From Pedobacter sp. SYP-B3415 (lineage in GTDB: Bacteria > Bacteroidota > Bacteroidia > Sphingobacteriales > Sphingobacteriaceae), in assembly GCF_004138205.1 (NCBI RefSeq), contig NZ_RXNQ01000001.1, positions 124,001 to 188,000 of the forward strand: DNA of 64,000 nt, written 5' to 3'. Shown one piece after another: positions 35,436 through 44,686 of the stretch; position 1 is the stretch's first letter, and each line of letters starts with the position of its first letter. A model generated the notes under the pieces. It saw only the letters and a program-made list of their open reading frames with translations. It searched no databases and had not been told where the DNA came from. The position numbers and the translations under genes are program-made.

Positions 35436-36491
35436 TTTTGCAGCTTCATCGGGTGCGCTTACTGCCTTAAGGAAGGTAAGCAAAACTTTTTCGTCCTTCT
35501 CAAGGCCACTAAGCTTCGGCGTTTGCCCGGGTTGCACCTTTTTTAAAAATTTGCTGAGTTCATTATTTTCGAAAGCTTCCAGTAACATGGGATAAACGTA
35601 CGAGCTTTTACATACGGCCCGGGTATTGCCAAGCTTAAAGGCTACACAGTCCAGCACGTCAACGATCAGTTTTTTTCGCGGCCGCTCATCACCTGTATGG
35701 AAACATTGCGCCATTTGCCTGAAGGCTTCAAGCGTGCCGCCCCAGGTACGGAAATCTTTGGCTGTAAAGTCGCTGCCGGTAATTTCCTGGATGTAGGCAT
35801 TAATCCTGCCTGAATCTACACTCCGGCGGCTGCCATCAGGCAGGTAATACTGAAAAAGTTCCTGGCCGGGAATTTCCCTGCACTTCTTTACAAGTTTTGC
35901 GAGATTCCTGTCAGTAAGCCGGATCTTTTGCTGAACGCCCTTTTTTCCGGTAAAGCTGAGTTCCAGGCTGGATCCTTTTATAACGGCATGTTTGTCACGC
36001 AGCGTACTGAGCCCGAAAGAACCATGCTTGCGTTTATAACTTTCATTTCCAATGCGTATGAGCGTCTTTTGCATTACATCGACACAGATTGCCAGCACCT
36101 TGCGTTCGTCAAGTTTTTTTCTTCGCAGGTCTGTGAGGATTTGTTTACGCGCCTTTGGCAGCACACGGGCAAACTCTGCAAGCCTGAAATATTTGGCATC
36201 AGATCTTCTGCTTGTCCACTTGGGGTGATACCGGTACTGTTTACGCCCGGCCGCGTCAATACCCGTGGCCTGCAGGTAGGCGTTGGCAGATGTAGCGATC
36301 CAAACATTGGTCCAGGCGGGCGGAAGCACCAGTTTTTTTATCCGGTCAAGCTGTTTTTCATCGCTGATCCTTTTTCCGGCCGCATCTGTATAATAAAAAG
36401 CGCCCGGATTTCCCATCCGCTTGATACCGGCTTTGCTGTCTGTTACGTAGATGAGTCCGCTTTCTTTAACTTCCTGCAGGGTATCGACCAT
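35412..36491 (-). CDS. Poxvirus-type DNA topoisomerase IB
   Basis: 359 aa. Relaxes supercoils by a tyrosyl 3' phosphate intermediate. N-terminal domain with VLPPAWTNVWI and a QYRYHPKW motif; catalytic domain with RIGNESY (147-152 region), KHG, DFRTWGGT (246-253) and the nucleophile Y298 in KSSYVYP. All expected residues seen. Bacterial TopIB enzymes are scattered and of unclear physiological role. Divergent from fmt by 48 nt and tail-overlapping dinB. Confidence 0.92.
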   Translation of the reverse strand: MVDTLQEVKESGLIYVTDSKAGIKRMGNPGAFYYTDAAGKRISDEKQLDRIKKLVLPPAWTNVWIATSANAYLQATGIDAAGRKQYRYHPKWTSRRSDAKYFRLAEFARVLPKARKQILTDLRRKKLDERKVLAICVDVMQKTLIRIGNESYKRKHGSFGLSTLRDKHAVIKGSSLELSFTGKKGVQQKIRLTDRNLAKLVKKCREIPGQELFQYYLPDGSRRSVDSGRINAYIQEITGSDFTAKDFRTWGGTLEAFRQMAQCFHTGDERPRKKLIVDVLDCVAFKLGNTRAVCKSSYVYPMLLEAFENNELSKFLKKVQPGQTPKLSGLEKDEKVLLTFLKAVSAPDEAAKLQKALEK

Positions 36492-36539
36492 TTGATGCGT
36501 TTATTTTTAGTTATTTTGCAGGAGATTAACACAAGCTGT

Positions 36540-37448
36540 ATGAGAATAGTTTTTATGGGCACCCCCGATTTTGCTGTTGCTTCTTTGAAAGCCCTTATTG
36601 ATGGCGGATTTGAGGTTGTAGCCGTTGTTACTGCAGCAGACAAACCTGCGGGCCGGGGCCAGAAACTGCAGCAAAGCGCGGTGAAACGCTTCGCGGTTGA
36701 ACATGATCTGCCCGTCCTGCAGCCCGAAAAATTACGCGATCCTGCTTTTCTCGAATCTTTGGCTGACCTGAAGGCCGACCTGCAGGTCGTTGTCGCTTTC
36801 AGGATGCTGCCCGAGGTGGTCTGGAATATGCCGCCGAAAGGCACTATCAATCTCCATGCGTCATTACTGCCTCAATACAGGGGTGCAGCCCCGATAAATC
36901 ATGCCATTATTAACGGCGAGCAGGAAACCGGTGTGACTACGTTTTTCCTTCAGCATGAAATTGACACCGGCGCTACCATCCGTGTTGCAAAGGTCGCGAT
37001 TGATGCTGACGAAACTGCCGGCTCATTACATGATAAACTTATGCAAACAGGCGCACAGGTACTCGTAGACACCGTTCGGGCCATTGCCGACGGTACGGCC
37101 ACCGGGCAGCAACAGCCTGAAACCGGCGAGCTGAAACATGCACCAAAGATCTTTAAAGACTTTTGTAAGATAAACTGGGACCAGCCTGTTGCCACCGTTT
37201 ATAATCATATTCGCGGATTAAGCCCATACCCGGCTGCATTTACAGAATTAAACGGAAAAACGCTCAAGATCTTCGGCGCAGCAATTGATCAGGCTTCGCA
37301 GGCGGCGGCACCCGGAACTTTTTTGACAGACGGGAAAACGTTTTTAAAGTTCGCCGCGCGCAACGGCCATATTAGCGTAACTGATCTGCAGTATGAAGGA
37401 AAAAAGAGAATGCCTGTAGAAGATTTTCTGCGTGGCGTTCGCTTATAA
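36540..37448 (+). CDS. fmt: Methionyl-tRNA formyltransferase
   Basis: 302 aa from the ATG at 36540 (MRIVFMGTPDFAVASL); the in-frame extension to 35928 is antisense to the topoisomerase and not real. Transfers a formyl group from formyl-THF to Met-tRNAfMet. Catalytic loop NLHASLLPQYRGAAPI and FQTGVTTF-like VTTFFLQHEIDTGA are canonical. The C-terminal OB domain is present. Its stop overlaps the convergent aminotransferase gene by 6 bp. Confidence 0.96.
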   Translation: MRIVFMGTPDFAVASLKALIDGGFEVVAVVTAADKPAGRGQKLQQSAVKRFAVEHDLPVLQPEKLRDPAFLESLADLKADLQVVVAFRMLPEVVWNMPPKGTINLHASLLPQYRGAAPINHAIINGEQETGVTTFFLQHEIDTGATIRVAKVAIDADETAGSLHDKLMQTGAQVLVDTVRAIADGTATGQQQPETGELKHAPKIFKDFCKINWDQPVATVYNHIRGLSPYPAAFTELNGKTLKIFGAAIDQASQAAAPGTFLTDGKTFLKFAARNGHISVTDLQYEGKKRMPVEDFLRGVRL

Positions 37449-38285
37449 GATCTGCTCGTTCAGCTTCTGCGACAGGAACCGCGACATTTCATTGAAATAA
37501 CGCTTTCTTCCGTATCCCATTACCCATGAGATACCCGACCCCGCATTTGTAACAAAAACCTCTTCAGCTTCATTTAAAATTTCGGGGCTTACCTGGGCTT
37601 CGATGAGTGGAATATCCTGCATTTTGGCGAGACGCATCACCTCGCGGCGCATCACGCCAGATACACAGCCTTCACTAAGCGCTGGGGTATACAGCTGTTT
37701 GTCATACACCACAAAAACGTTCGCACTAATGCTTTCGCACAGAAAACCGTTTTGGTTTAAGATGAAAGCATCGTCCAGCTGCCGGCTCTTCCTGTAAATC
37801 CCCGCCATCACATAAAGCAGGGAATTTGCTGTTTTGTGGTTAGCCAGCGGTCCGGTTGGTTTGGTAAGCTCATCATACACATCAACGATCAAACCCTTGC
37901 GGTTAAACTCATATTCGGCATGCGGCAATGCCCAGCTCTGGAGCAGGTACCCGCACCGGTTGCTTTCAGGGGTATAAAGCCCCGCGCCTTCCCTGAAAAC
38001 GGACAACCTGAATCTTGCATTGCTCTGGCGGTTTTTTCTGGCCAGTTCGCCGGTCTTTTGCTTCAGGAAATAACTGTCGAGCAGCGTCCCCCCTTCTATT
38101 TTCAAAGCCTTCATGCCCGCCTGCAGACGGTCTGCATGCGACTCCGGAAAAGCAAGGTTGCCCTTACTCATGCGCATGGTTTCAAATAACCCGTCGCCAT
38201 ACCGAAAGGCACGGTTATCTGCAGTAAGGATGCCCGCGTCTGCCGGGTAAAATTCGTCCTGAAAAAGAATGTATTCTCTAACCAT
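37443..38285 (-). CDS. Class IV aminotransferase, probable aminodeoxychorismate lyase (PabC-like)
   Basis: 280 aa, fold type IV PLP enzyme. FRYGDGLFETMR near residue 27 is the family N-terminal signature, and the Schiff-base lysine is expected in NHKTANSLLYV. ESISANVFVV and the TNAGSGISWV ending fit PabC and D-amino acid transaminases better than full branched-chain aminotransferases (which are longer). With pabB elsewhere in the window at 49624, a folate role is likely but not proven. Downstream of rluD with a 4-nt gap, so co-transcribed. Confidence 0.82.
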   Translation of the reverse strand: MVREYILFQDEFYPADAGILTADNRAFRYGDGLFETMRMSKGNLAFPESHADRLQAGMKALKIEGGTLLDSYFLKQKTGELARKNRQSNARFRLSVFREGAGLYTPESNRCGYLLQSWALPHAEYEFNRKGLIVDVYDELTKPTGPLANHKTANSLLYVMAGIYRKSRQLDDAFILNQNGFLCESISANVFVVYDKQLYTPALSEGCVSGVMRREVMRLAKMQDIPLIEAQVSPEILNEAEEVFVTNAGSGISWVMGYGRKRYFNEMSRFLSQKLNEQIL

Positions 38286-38289
38286 GTGT

Positions 38290-39321
38290 TTATTGCTGCT
38301 GGTTGCTGTAGTTTCTCCACTTTTCCAGCACCGATGCGAAATCCAGCGGCAAAGGTACTTCGAAATGCATGTATTTCCGCGAATCAGGATGAATAAAACC
38401 CAGACTCTGCGCGTGTAAGGCTTGCCTCGGCATCAGTTCAAAGCAGTTTTGTACAAATTGCCTGTATCTTGTAAACGTTGTTCCTTTAAGTATCTTGTCC
38501 CCGCCGTAGGTCGAATCATTAAACAGCGGGTGACCAATGTGTTTCATATGGGCCCTGATCTGGTGCGTTCGGCCAGTTTCCAGCTCACAACTGATCAGTG
38601 TGAGATAACCCAGCCGCTCAAGCACTTTGAAATGTGTGCGTGACCACTTCCCTTTATCCTCGTCCTGGTATACATCCATGATCTTGCGGTCTTTCAGGCT
38701 GCGCCCGATGTAGCCCTCAACCGTACCGTCTTCAGCAATATCGCCCCAAACGAGCGCCAGGTATTTTCTGGTGATCGAATGGTCAAAAAACTGTTTCGCA
38801 AGAAAAGTGATCGCACGTTCATTTTTGCTGATTAACAGCAGCCCTGAGGTGTCTTTGTCGATCCGGTGGACGAGTCCGGGCCGACCATCATTACCCGGTA
38901 GCTGAGGCAATTGAGAAAAATGGTAAACCAATGCATTTACCAGCGTACCCGTATAATTGTTAAAGCCGGGATGAACAACCATGCCGGCCGCCTTGTTAAC
39001 AAGCAGTAAGGACTCGTCTTCATATACAATATCAAGAGGAATATTCTCCGGGTAAACCTCTGTATCCCGGGGCGGATGCGGAAGTACGATCGACACCTCA
39101 TCGAGAGGTTTGACTTTGTAGTTCGATTTGCCGGGTTTGCCGTTTACCAATACACTGCCCGCATCGATTGCATTTTGTATGCGGTTACGTGAGGCATTTT
39201 CAATTCGCTGTACTAAAAATTTGTCAAGTCTGAGCAGCGACTGCCCTTTATCTGCTACAACTTTGAAATGTTCGTACAGATCCTGTTCATCCGGATCGCC
39301 CGCGAAAGCCTCATTTTCCAT
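38290..39321 (-). CDS. rluD: RluD-type large ribosomal subunit pseudouridine synthase
   Basis: 343 aa. N-terminal S4 RNA-binding domain (LRLDKFLVQRIENASRNRIQ, about 30-95), then the RluA-family catalytic domain with the aspartate in HRIDKDTSGLLL and the TGRTHQIRAHMKHIGHPL segment. Family knowledge: RluD makes the three pseudouridines in helix 69 of 23S rRNA. The assignment to RluD and not RluC rests on overall length and S4 presence, so is probable but not certain. First gene of a two-gene unit with the PabC-like gene. Confidence 0.9.
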   Translation of the reverse strand: MENEAFAGDPDEQDLYEHFKVVADKGQSLLRLDKFLVQRIENASRNRIQNAIDAGSVLVNGKPGKSNYKVKPLDEVSIVLPHPPRDTEVYPENIPLDIVYEDESLLLVNKAAGMVVHPGFNNYTGTLVNALVYHFSQLPQLPGNDGRPGLVHRIDKDTSGLLLISKNERAITFLAKQFFDHSITRKYLALVWGDIAEDGTVEGYIGRSLKDRKIMDVYQDEDKGKWSRTHFKVLERLGYLTLISCELETGRTHQIRAHMKHIGHPLFNDSTYGGDKILKGTTFTRYRQFVQNCFELMPRQALHAQSLGFIHPDSRKYMHFEVPLPLDFASVLEKWRNYSNQQQ

Positions 39322-39408
39322 TTTACAAAACTAATCTTTCCTATTCATTTCCCGCGCTGAAAATTGGCTTGTTCTTTGTAGAACCGCATATGCTTAATTT
39401 TGGATCTC

Positions 39409-39489
39409 ATGAAAAACTTTACCGACAACGTAAAAATCATCCTCAACTTTTTCCCTTACCTTGTTAGAAAAATTTATTTCCGTCCCTAG
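39409..39489 (+). CDS. Possible 26-residue peptide gene
   Basis: ATG at 39409 to TAG at 39489, product basic and hydrophobic (MKNFTDNVKIILNFFPYLVR, then KIYFRP). An exact -7 box TAATTTTG (39395-39402) lies 6 nt before the ATG, with TTTG at 39375-39378 slightly too close (16 nt). Too short for certainty; could be a leader peptide or chance. Confidence 0.25.
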   Translation: MKNFTDNVKIILNFFPYLVRKIYFRP

Positions 39490-39574
39490 AAGCCTTAGCG
39501 TTTTATATGCTTAAATAATTGCACGCATACATCCCGATCGTAACACAAAAAGCACTCAGGCTTGCTGTGTTGCT

Positions 39575-39609
39575 TTTGCTGGCTTTTTAACCGGCATTGT
39601 CTACTTTTG
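39575..39609 (+). promoter_or_regulatory. Promoter of the ACC-deaminase-like gene, apparently leaderless
   Basis: TTTG (39575-39578), 23 nt, TACTTTTG (39602-39609), exact boxes. The ATG at 39614 is 4 nt after the -7 box, where transcription itself is expected to start. Confidence 0.55.
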
Positions 39610-39613
39610 ACGT

Positions 39614-40483
39614 ATGCTTCTGCCCAGTCCGGTTCTTCCCTTGCTATTGCCTTCGGGCTTCCAGATTTCCGTTAAACGCGATGACCTGATAGACCCTTAT
39701 GTATCCGGAAATAAATGGCGAAAACTTAAATATCATCTCGAAGACGCACGCCGGCAAAACAAAACTCACCTGGTTACCTTCGGGGGCGCCTGGTCAAATC
39801 ACTTGCTGGCCACAGCTGCAGCTGCGGCGCGGTTTGGCTTTAAAGCAACCGGGTATGTTCGCGGCGAGTTAGCAGCAAATGAATTGTTATTTTTATGTTC
39901 ACTTTTCGGGATGACGCTCATACCTGCAGAGCGGAGCGCGTACCGCGATAAACCAGCCCTTTTCAGGCATTATCATGCTAACGAAGAGACTGCTTACTTT
40001 ATTGATGAAGGCGGCGCAGGCAGCCAGGGTCTGATGGGGTGTGCAGAAATGGTTGATGAATTGAACGACCACTACGATCACATCTTTGTTGCCGCCGGTA
40101 CAGGAACTACGGCTGCCGGCCTGCTCAGTGGAATTATCCAGGCCGGTTTAAACACCACACTCCATGTTGTACCCGTATTGAAGGGAGGTTCCTTCCTTGC
40201 AGCCGGGATAGGGGCGCATACGGCAAGCATTGAACAGATGATATTACACGCGGACTATCATTTCGGCGGATACGCGAAAACAAGCCCGCAGCTTCTGCAA
40301 TTTATCGCTTCGCTGTCGCAATCCTCAGGCATGCTGACCGATCCCGTCTACACCGGAAAAATGTTTTATGCTATTAATGACCTGGCGGAAAAAGGCCTGC
40401 TCGACCGTGGCTCACGCGTTCTGGCTGTACATACCGGCGGGCTAACCGGACTGCTCGGCAAACGTAATGCTTTCTCATTTTAG
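39614..40483 (+). CDS. ACC deaminase/D-cysteine desulfhydrase family PLP enzyme
   Basis: 289 aa, fold type II PLP enzyme. The PLP lysine is in SGNKWRKLKYHL, followed by FGGAWSNHLLA, which binds the phosphate-side substrate, and GTGTTAAGLLSG for the cofactor phosphate. C-terminal VHTGGLTGLLG is the family ending. Members deaminate 1-aminocyclopropane-1-carboxylate or desulfurate D-cysteine; this short Bacteroidota form cannot be assigned between them. Monocistronic with its own promoter. Confidence 0.87.
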   Translation: MLLPSPVLPLLLPSGFQISVKRDDLIDPYVSGNKWRKLKYHLEDARRQNKTHLVTFGGAWSNHLLATAAAAARFGFKATGYVRGELAANELLFLCSLFGMTLIPAERSAYRDKPALFRHYHANEETAYFIDEGGAGSQGLMGCAEMVDELNDHYDHIFVAAGTGTTAAGLLSGIIQAGLNTTLHVVPVLKGGSFLAAGIGAHTASIEQMILHADYHFGGYAKTSPQLLQFIASLSQSSGMLTDPVYTGKMFYAINDLAEKGLLDRGSRVLAVHTGGLTGLLGKRNAFSF

Positions 40484-40642
40484 TGATGGTCAGTCTCTGC
40501 GATTCTCAAATCGTCTTATGCGCAGCAGCCTGCAGTCGATTTTTTTTTATTTTTTTTGTTGATACAAAACATACTTTAAACAGTTTAAAGCTGGTTAATG
40601 CACGGCCTGCCGGTCCAGACACTGGCTGCGAGACCGCCTGCG

Positions 40643-40673
40643 TTTGCATATGCGGGGCATTCTGTTAATTTTG
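40643..40673 (+). promoter_or_regulatory. Promoter of lat
   Basis: TTTG (40643-40646), 19 nt, TAATTTTG (40666-40673): perfect match and spacing. Expected start about 40677, giving a leader of about 16 nt before the ATG at 40693. Confidence 0.65.
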
Positions 40674-40692
40674 ATCAACCAACATTGACGTT

Positions 40693-42024
40693 ATGTACCA
40701 GCTTTCAGTTGCTCCATCTGATGTTACAAAGGTTCTTCGCCAGCACATCCTGGCTGATGGATTTGACATGACTTTTGATCTTGAAAAAAGCCAGGGCGCC
40801 TATTTGTTCGATTCCCGGCATAACCGGCGAATCCTGGATTTCTTTACCTGTTTTGCTTCAGTTCCGCTAGGATACAACCATCCGGGAATGAGCGGCGATG
40901 AGGAGTTTAAGAAGAACCTGCTGCTTGCGGCGATGGCGAATCCGTCAAACTCAGATGTCTACACCCAGCAATATGCGGAATTCGTTCAGACATTCGGCCG
41001 GGTTGGTATTCCCGACTACCTGCCGCATGCATTCTTTATCGCCGGCGGCACACTTGCTATTGAAAACGCGCTAAAGGTAGCCATGGATTGGAAGGTCCAG
41101 AAAAATTTTGCGAAGGGCTATAAAGAAGAAAAAGGTTTTAAGGTACTGCATTTTGAAAAGGCGTTTCACGGGCGCAGCGGCTACACGCTTAGCCTGACAA
41201 ATACGCTGCCCGATAAAACAAAATGGTTTGCAAAGTTCGACTGGCCACGGGTCAGCACGCCGCAGCTTCGTTTTCCGCTTAATGAAGAAAATCTGGCGTT
41301 GGCCGAGTCTACCGAAGCCCTGTCGCTCGAACAGGTTAAACAAGCGTTTAAAGACCACAAGGATGACATCTGCGCCATTATTATTGAGCCAATACAATCT
41401 GAGGGCGGAGACAACCACTTCAGAGAAACGTTTCTGGCCGCATTGAAAGAACTGGCTGACGAAAACGAGGCCATGCTTATCTATGACGAGGTTCAAACCG
41501 GCGTTGGGCTGACGGGTAAGTTCTGGTGCCACCAGCATTTTCACGAGAATGCGCAGCCAGACATTCTTGCCTTCGGTAAAAAGATGCAGGTATGCGGTAT
41601 TCTGGCAGGTAAAAAGGTCGACGAGGTCGAAAAAAATGTATTCAATGTTCCCTCACGGATCAATTCGACCTGGGGCGGCAATCTGACCGACATGGTTCGC
41701 GCTACGCAGGTACTAAACATTATAGATGAAGAAGGCCTTTGCGAAAACGCCGCCCGGGTTGGCGGTTATCTTTTTGAAAACCTTGAAAGGCTGGCAGAAA
41801 CCTATGATAAAATGAGCAATGTTCGCGGACGTGGCCTCTTATGCTCATTTGATTTTCCGGATAAACAAATGCGAGATGCCTTTATCAAAAAGGGTCTTGA
41901 ACAAAACGTCATGTTCCTGGGTTGTGCCGACCGTACCATCCGCTTCCGACCGGCTTTATGTATCGAACAAAGCCATATCGACGAAGGTCTGGAGGTAATG
42001 GAAAAAATTCTGCCGCAATTATAG
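40693..42024 (+). CDS. lat: L-lysine 6-transaminase
   Basis: 443 aa class III aminotransferase. Transfers the epsilon-amino group of lysine to 2-oxoglutarate, giving 2-aminoadipate 6-semialdehyde. LDFFTCFASVPLGYNHP near the N-terminus and FIAGGTLAIENALKVAMDWK are Lat-type signatures. IYDEVQTGVGLTGKFW carries the PLP-contacting aspartate, and the PLP lysine falls in LAFGKKMQVCG. The aldehyde dehydrogenase that should follow is not in the window, but the convergent acyl-CoA dehydrogenase may act further down the same route. Confidence 0.92.
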   Translation: MYQLSVAPSDVTKVLRQHILADGFDMTFDLEKSQGAYLFDSRHNRRILDFFTCFASVPLGYNHPGMSGDEEFKKNLLLAAMANPSNSDVYTQQYAEFVQTFGRVGIPDYLPHAFFIAGGTLAIENALKVAMDWKVQKNFAKGYKEEKGFKVLHFEKAFHGRSGYTLSLTNTLPDKTKWFAKFDWPRVSTPQLRFPLNEENLALAESTEALSLEQVKQAFKDHKDDICAIIIEPIQSEGGDNHFRETFLAALKELADENEAMLIYDEVQTGVGLTGKFWCHQHFHENAQPDILAFGKKMQVCGILAGKKVDEVEKNVFNVPSRINSTWGGNLTDMVRATQVLNIIDEEGLCENAARVGGYLFENLERLAETYDKMSNVRGRGLLCSFDFPDKQMRDAFIKKGLEQNVMFLGCADRTIRFRPALCIEQSHIDEGLEVMEKILPQL

Positions 42025-42025
42025 G

Positions 42026-43387
42026 TCAGACGAATGCTGAAAAACCGGTTATGGCCCGGCCTACAATCAGTGAATTAATCTCTCGGGTACCTTCGTAAGA
42101 GTAGATCGCTTCGGCATCGGCTACAAACCGTGCTACGTTATATTCCAGTAAAATACCGTTACCCCCCATGACCTCGCGGGCCCGGCTTACGACATCACGT
42201 GTACGCAGGGAGCAGAAAACTTTAGCCAGCGAAGCATGCTCATCAAGCAGAATGCCCTGATCCTGAAGCTGCGATAAGCGGAAACAAAGCGTCTGCATGG
42301 CAGTCAGGTTTGATAACATTTCTACCAGGTGGTTCTGGATCATCTGAAAAGATGCTATTGGCTTTCCGAACTGCTTACGTTTGCGGGTATAATCGAGCGC
42401 ATTTTCATAAGCACCCCGCGCGCAGCCCACTGCCTGCCAGGCAACACCTGCCCGGGTCATACGCAACACCTTGGCTGTATCTTTAAATGAATTGGCATGC
42501 TGCAGACGATCTGATTCAGCAACGACACAATTGCTCAGGGTAATAAGTCCGTTCTGAACAATTCTGAGTGCCATCTTATTTTGCATCTTCTCTACAGAAA
42601 ACCCGGGCGTGCCCTTTTCAACAAGGAAACCTTTTACCTCGCCATCACTCAGGTCACGCGCCCAGATTACGGTTACATCGGCAAATGTGGCGTTTCCGAT
42701 CCATTTTTTCTGACCGTTCAGTATCCAGGTATCTCCTTCGCGCTTAGCGGTGACCGTCAGGCCGCCGGCTGCCCCCGACCCTACCTCTGGCTCGGTAAGC
42801 CCGAATGCGCCAATTGTTTTGAACTGCTGCATGCCGGGCAACCACTTTTCCTTTTGCGCTTCAGATCCGCACAGGTAGATGGCGCCCATGGCCAGTCCGC
42901 TTTGAACCCCAAAAAAGGTAGAAACGGAGGTATCGATCCGGGCCATTTCCATCGCCAGAATGCCCTCCATCAGGTTAGACTTGCCGGGGCAGCCATACCC
43001 CTGGTAAGTAAGACCGCATATGTTTAGTTCTGCAAGTTTGGGAATGATCTCAAACGGAAATTCCGCTTTGTTCCAATAGGAGTTTACAATGGGCTGTACC
43101 TCTGCCTCTAGAAATGCCCGTACACGCAGCTGCAATGCCCGGTCTTCTTCAGAAAGCGCTTCTTCACCGAGCCGGTAAAAATCACCGTCTATTGGCGGCA
43201 ATGCCTTCTGTTTGCGGCCACTGTCTATCATATTCATCAGGCCGCTCAGTTGCTTATCGTCAAGGTTTGCGAAGGCGTCCATAACTTTTGGAAGGTCGAC
43301 CTTTTTAGACAGCGCCTCCAGTTTGCCGAAGTCGATATGTTTGATCAGCGCGTACGCATTCCGGATGGTAGAGAAGATGTTTGCCAT
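42026..43387 (-). CDS. Acyl-CoA dehydrogenase, glutaryl-CoA-dehydrogenase-like
   Basis: 453 aa from the ATG at 43387 (MANIFSTIRNAYALIK). The first 60 residues are an extra helical segment; then the ACAD fold with GLTEPEVGSGAAGG, ILNGQKKWIGNATFADV, and RKQFGKPIASFQ. The catalytic glutamate is in YSYEGTREINSLIVGRAITG, and MGGNGILLEYNVAR matches the glutaryl-CoA branch. FAD enzyme, likely paired with electron-transfer flavoprotein. Stops 1 nt after lat, convergent. Lysine-derived glutaryl-CoA is a plausible but unproven substrate. Confidence 0.88.
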   Translation of the reverse strand: MANIFSTIRNAYALIKHIDFGKLEALSKKVDLPKVMDAFANLDDKQLSGLMNMIDSGRKQKALPPIDGDFYRLGEEALSEEDRALQLRVRAFLEAEVQPIVNSYWNKAEFPFEIIPKLAELNICGLTYQGYGCPGKSNLMEGILAMEMARIDTSVSTFFGVQSGLAMGAIYLCGSEAQKEKWLPGMQQFKTIGAFGLTEPEVGSGAAGGLTVTAKREGDTWILNGQKKWIGNATFADVTVIWARDLSDGEVKGFLVEKGTPGFSVEKMQNKMALRIVQNGLITLSNCVVAESDRLQHANSFKDTAKVLRMTRAGVAWQAVGCARGAYENALDYTRKRKQFGKPIASFQMIQNHLVEMLSNLTAMQTLCFRLSQLQDQGILLDEHASLAKVFCSLRTRDVVSRAREVMGGNGILLEYNVARFVADAEAIYSYEGTREINSLIVGRAITGFSAFV

Positions 43388-43457
43388 GCAAAGACCAACA
43401 ACCACCAGGCGCTTTTTGTTCGGTCAGCATGCACCGCAACCCTAACAAGATATTGAT

Positions 43458-44174
43458 TTAGAGCAAATTAAACAGATCGCTCACGCCCAGCAGCTTTCTT
43501 GAAGTGAAGCCTTCTCCATATTTTACGCCGATGTCTTTGCCGAACTCGCGGGCGCGGCCAAGAATGGAATCCATAAATTCAGGAGATGAAATATAGGTTT
43601 GCGGTTCATCAAGATCAGGGTTAAAGAACTGGGTACCAAAACACCGTATCGATTCCAGCTTACCTTCCATTTCATCAGAAATATCAACGATGATATCCGG
43701 ACGGATGTAGCGGTCCTGGATGTATTGCAAAACCAGGCGCGGTCGCCACTCTGTCTGCGCCCTCCCCTCATCTGAGGTTTCTATCCGGCGCAGGCCGGAA
43801 AGAAAAATAGCGTCATTAGCCAGATCACCGCCACGACCATGATCAGGATGCCTGTCGTGTAAGGCGTTGGTCAGCACGATATCAGGCTGATATTTTCTGA
43901 TCATCCTGATTATCTCCAGGCGGTGCTGCTCATCATTCTGGAAAAATCCGTCGCGGAAACGAAGGTTTTCCCTTGCGCTCAGTCCGAGGACACGGGCAGA
44001 AGCGGCAGCCTCTGCGTCACGGATCTCTGCCGAGCCGCGTGTGCCGAGTTCACCCCTGGTAAAGTCAATGATCCCGGCTTTCTTGCCTTGTCTGATATGT
44101 TTGAGGATGGTACCGGAACAGCATAATTCTGCATCGTCGGGATGTGCTGCAAGCACGAGTATATCGAGTTTCAT
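43458..44174 (-). CDS. bshB1: Bacillithiol biosynthesis deacetylase
   Basis: 238 aa PIG-L fold zinc enzyme that deacetylates GlcNAc-malate in bacillithiol synthesis. LAAHPDDAELCCSGT carries the AHPDD zinc ligands, FTRGELGTRGS and LTNALHDRHPDHGRGGDL supply the remaining ligand and substrate residues. Length and motifs are typical of BshB1. Its ATG overlaps the glutathione peroxidase stop by 4 bp (ATGA-type overlap), so the two are translationally coupled. Confidence 0.92.
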   Translation of the reverse strand: MKLDILVLAAHPDDAELCCSGTILKHIRQGKKAGIIDFTRGELGTRGSAEIRDAEAAASARVLGLSARENLRFRDGFFQNDEQHRLEIIRMIRKYQPDIVLTNALHDRHPDHGRGGDLANDAIFLSGLRRIETSDEGRAQTEWRPRLVLQYIQDRYIRPDIIVDISDEMEGKLESIRCFGTQFFNPDLDEPQTYISSPEFMDSILGRAREFGKDIGVKYGEGFTSRKLLGVSDLFNLL

Positions 44175-44683
44175 GTATTTTTATCTTCTGCCAGGAGCTT
44201 TTGAATGCGTTTCTTGATCTTGGATGACCCTGGTTTTGTAAAGGGGAAAAAGTAATCTGACACTTCGCCCCGTTTGTTAATCAGGTATTTATGGAAATTC
44301 CAGCGGGGTGTTGAGGTCAGTACGCCATTGAGTTTCTTATTCGCTAAGAATTCGTACAAGGGATGGGCCTGGGCGCCGCGGATCATGATCTTATCAAAAA
44401 CCGGAAACTTTACGCCGAAATTCACTTCGCAGAAGCTTTGAATAGCATTGCCGTCCAGGGGCTCCTGCCTTCCAAAATCGTTGGTGGGAAAACCAAGAAT
44501 CTCGAAGTCCATGCCCCCGAAGTGGTCGCGCAATTCCTGCAATTCTTTAAGCTGTGGTGTAAATCCGCATTGTGAAGCGGTATTAACAATCAACAGGACC
44601 TTATCCTTATAAAGAGATAAGGGAACTTCCTTCCCGTCGGTCCGTCTTACCTTAAACCGGTAGATCGTCTCTTTTTTGTCCAT
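44171..44683 (-). CDS. Glutathione peroxidase family thiol peroxidase
   Basis: 170 aa. Catalytic C39 in NTASQCGFTPQ (cysteine, not selenocysteine), GFPTNDFGRQEP with the catalytic Gln region, and RWNFHKYLINK with the Trp/Asn. Bacterial Cys-type members usually accept electrons from thioredoxin. Immediately upstream of, and overlapping, bshB1, and preceded by the DUF4294 gene with a 3-nt gap, so all three form one transcript from 45316 down. This suggests bacillithiol-linked peroxide defence. Confidence 0.92.
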   Translation of the reverse strand: MDKKETIYRFKVRRTDGKEVPLSLYKDKVLLIVNTASQCGFTPQLKELQELRDHFGGMDFEILGFPTNDFGRQEPLDGNAIQSFCEVNFGVKFPVFDKIMIRGAQAHPLYEFLANKKLNGVLTSTPRWNFHKYLINKRGEVSDYFFPFTKPGSSKIKKRIQKLLAEDKNT

Positions 44684-44686
44684 AAG

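Noticed and set aside
35928..36539. 204-codon N-terminal extension of fmt
   Set aside because: Antisense to topoisomerase IB, and Fmt clearly begins MRIVFMGTPDF at 36540.
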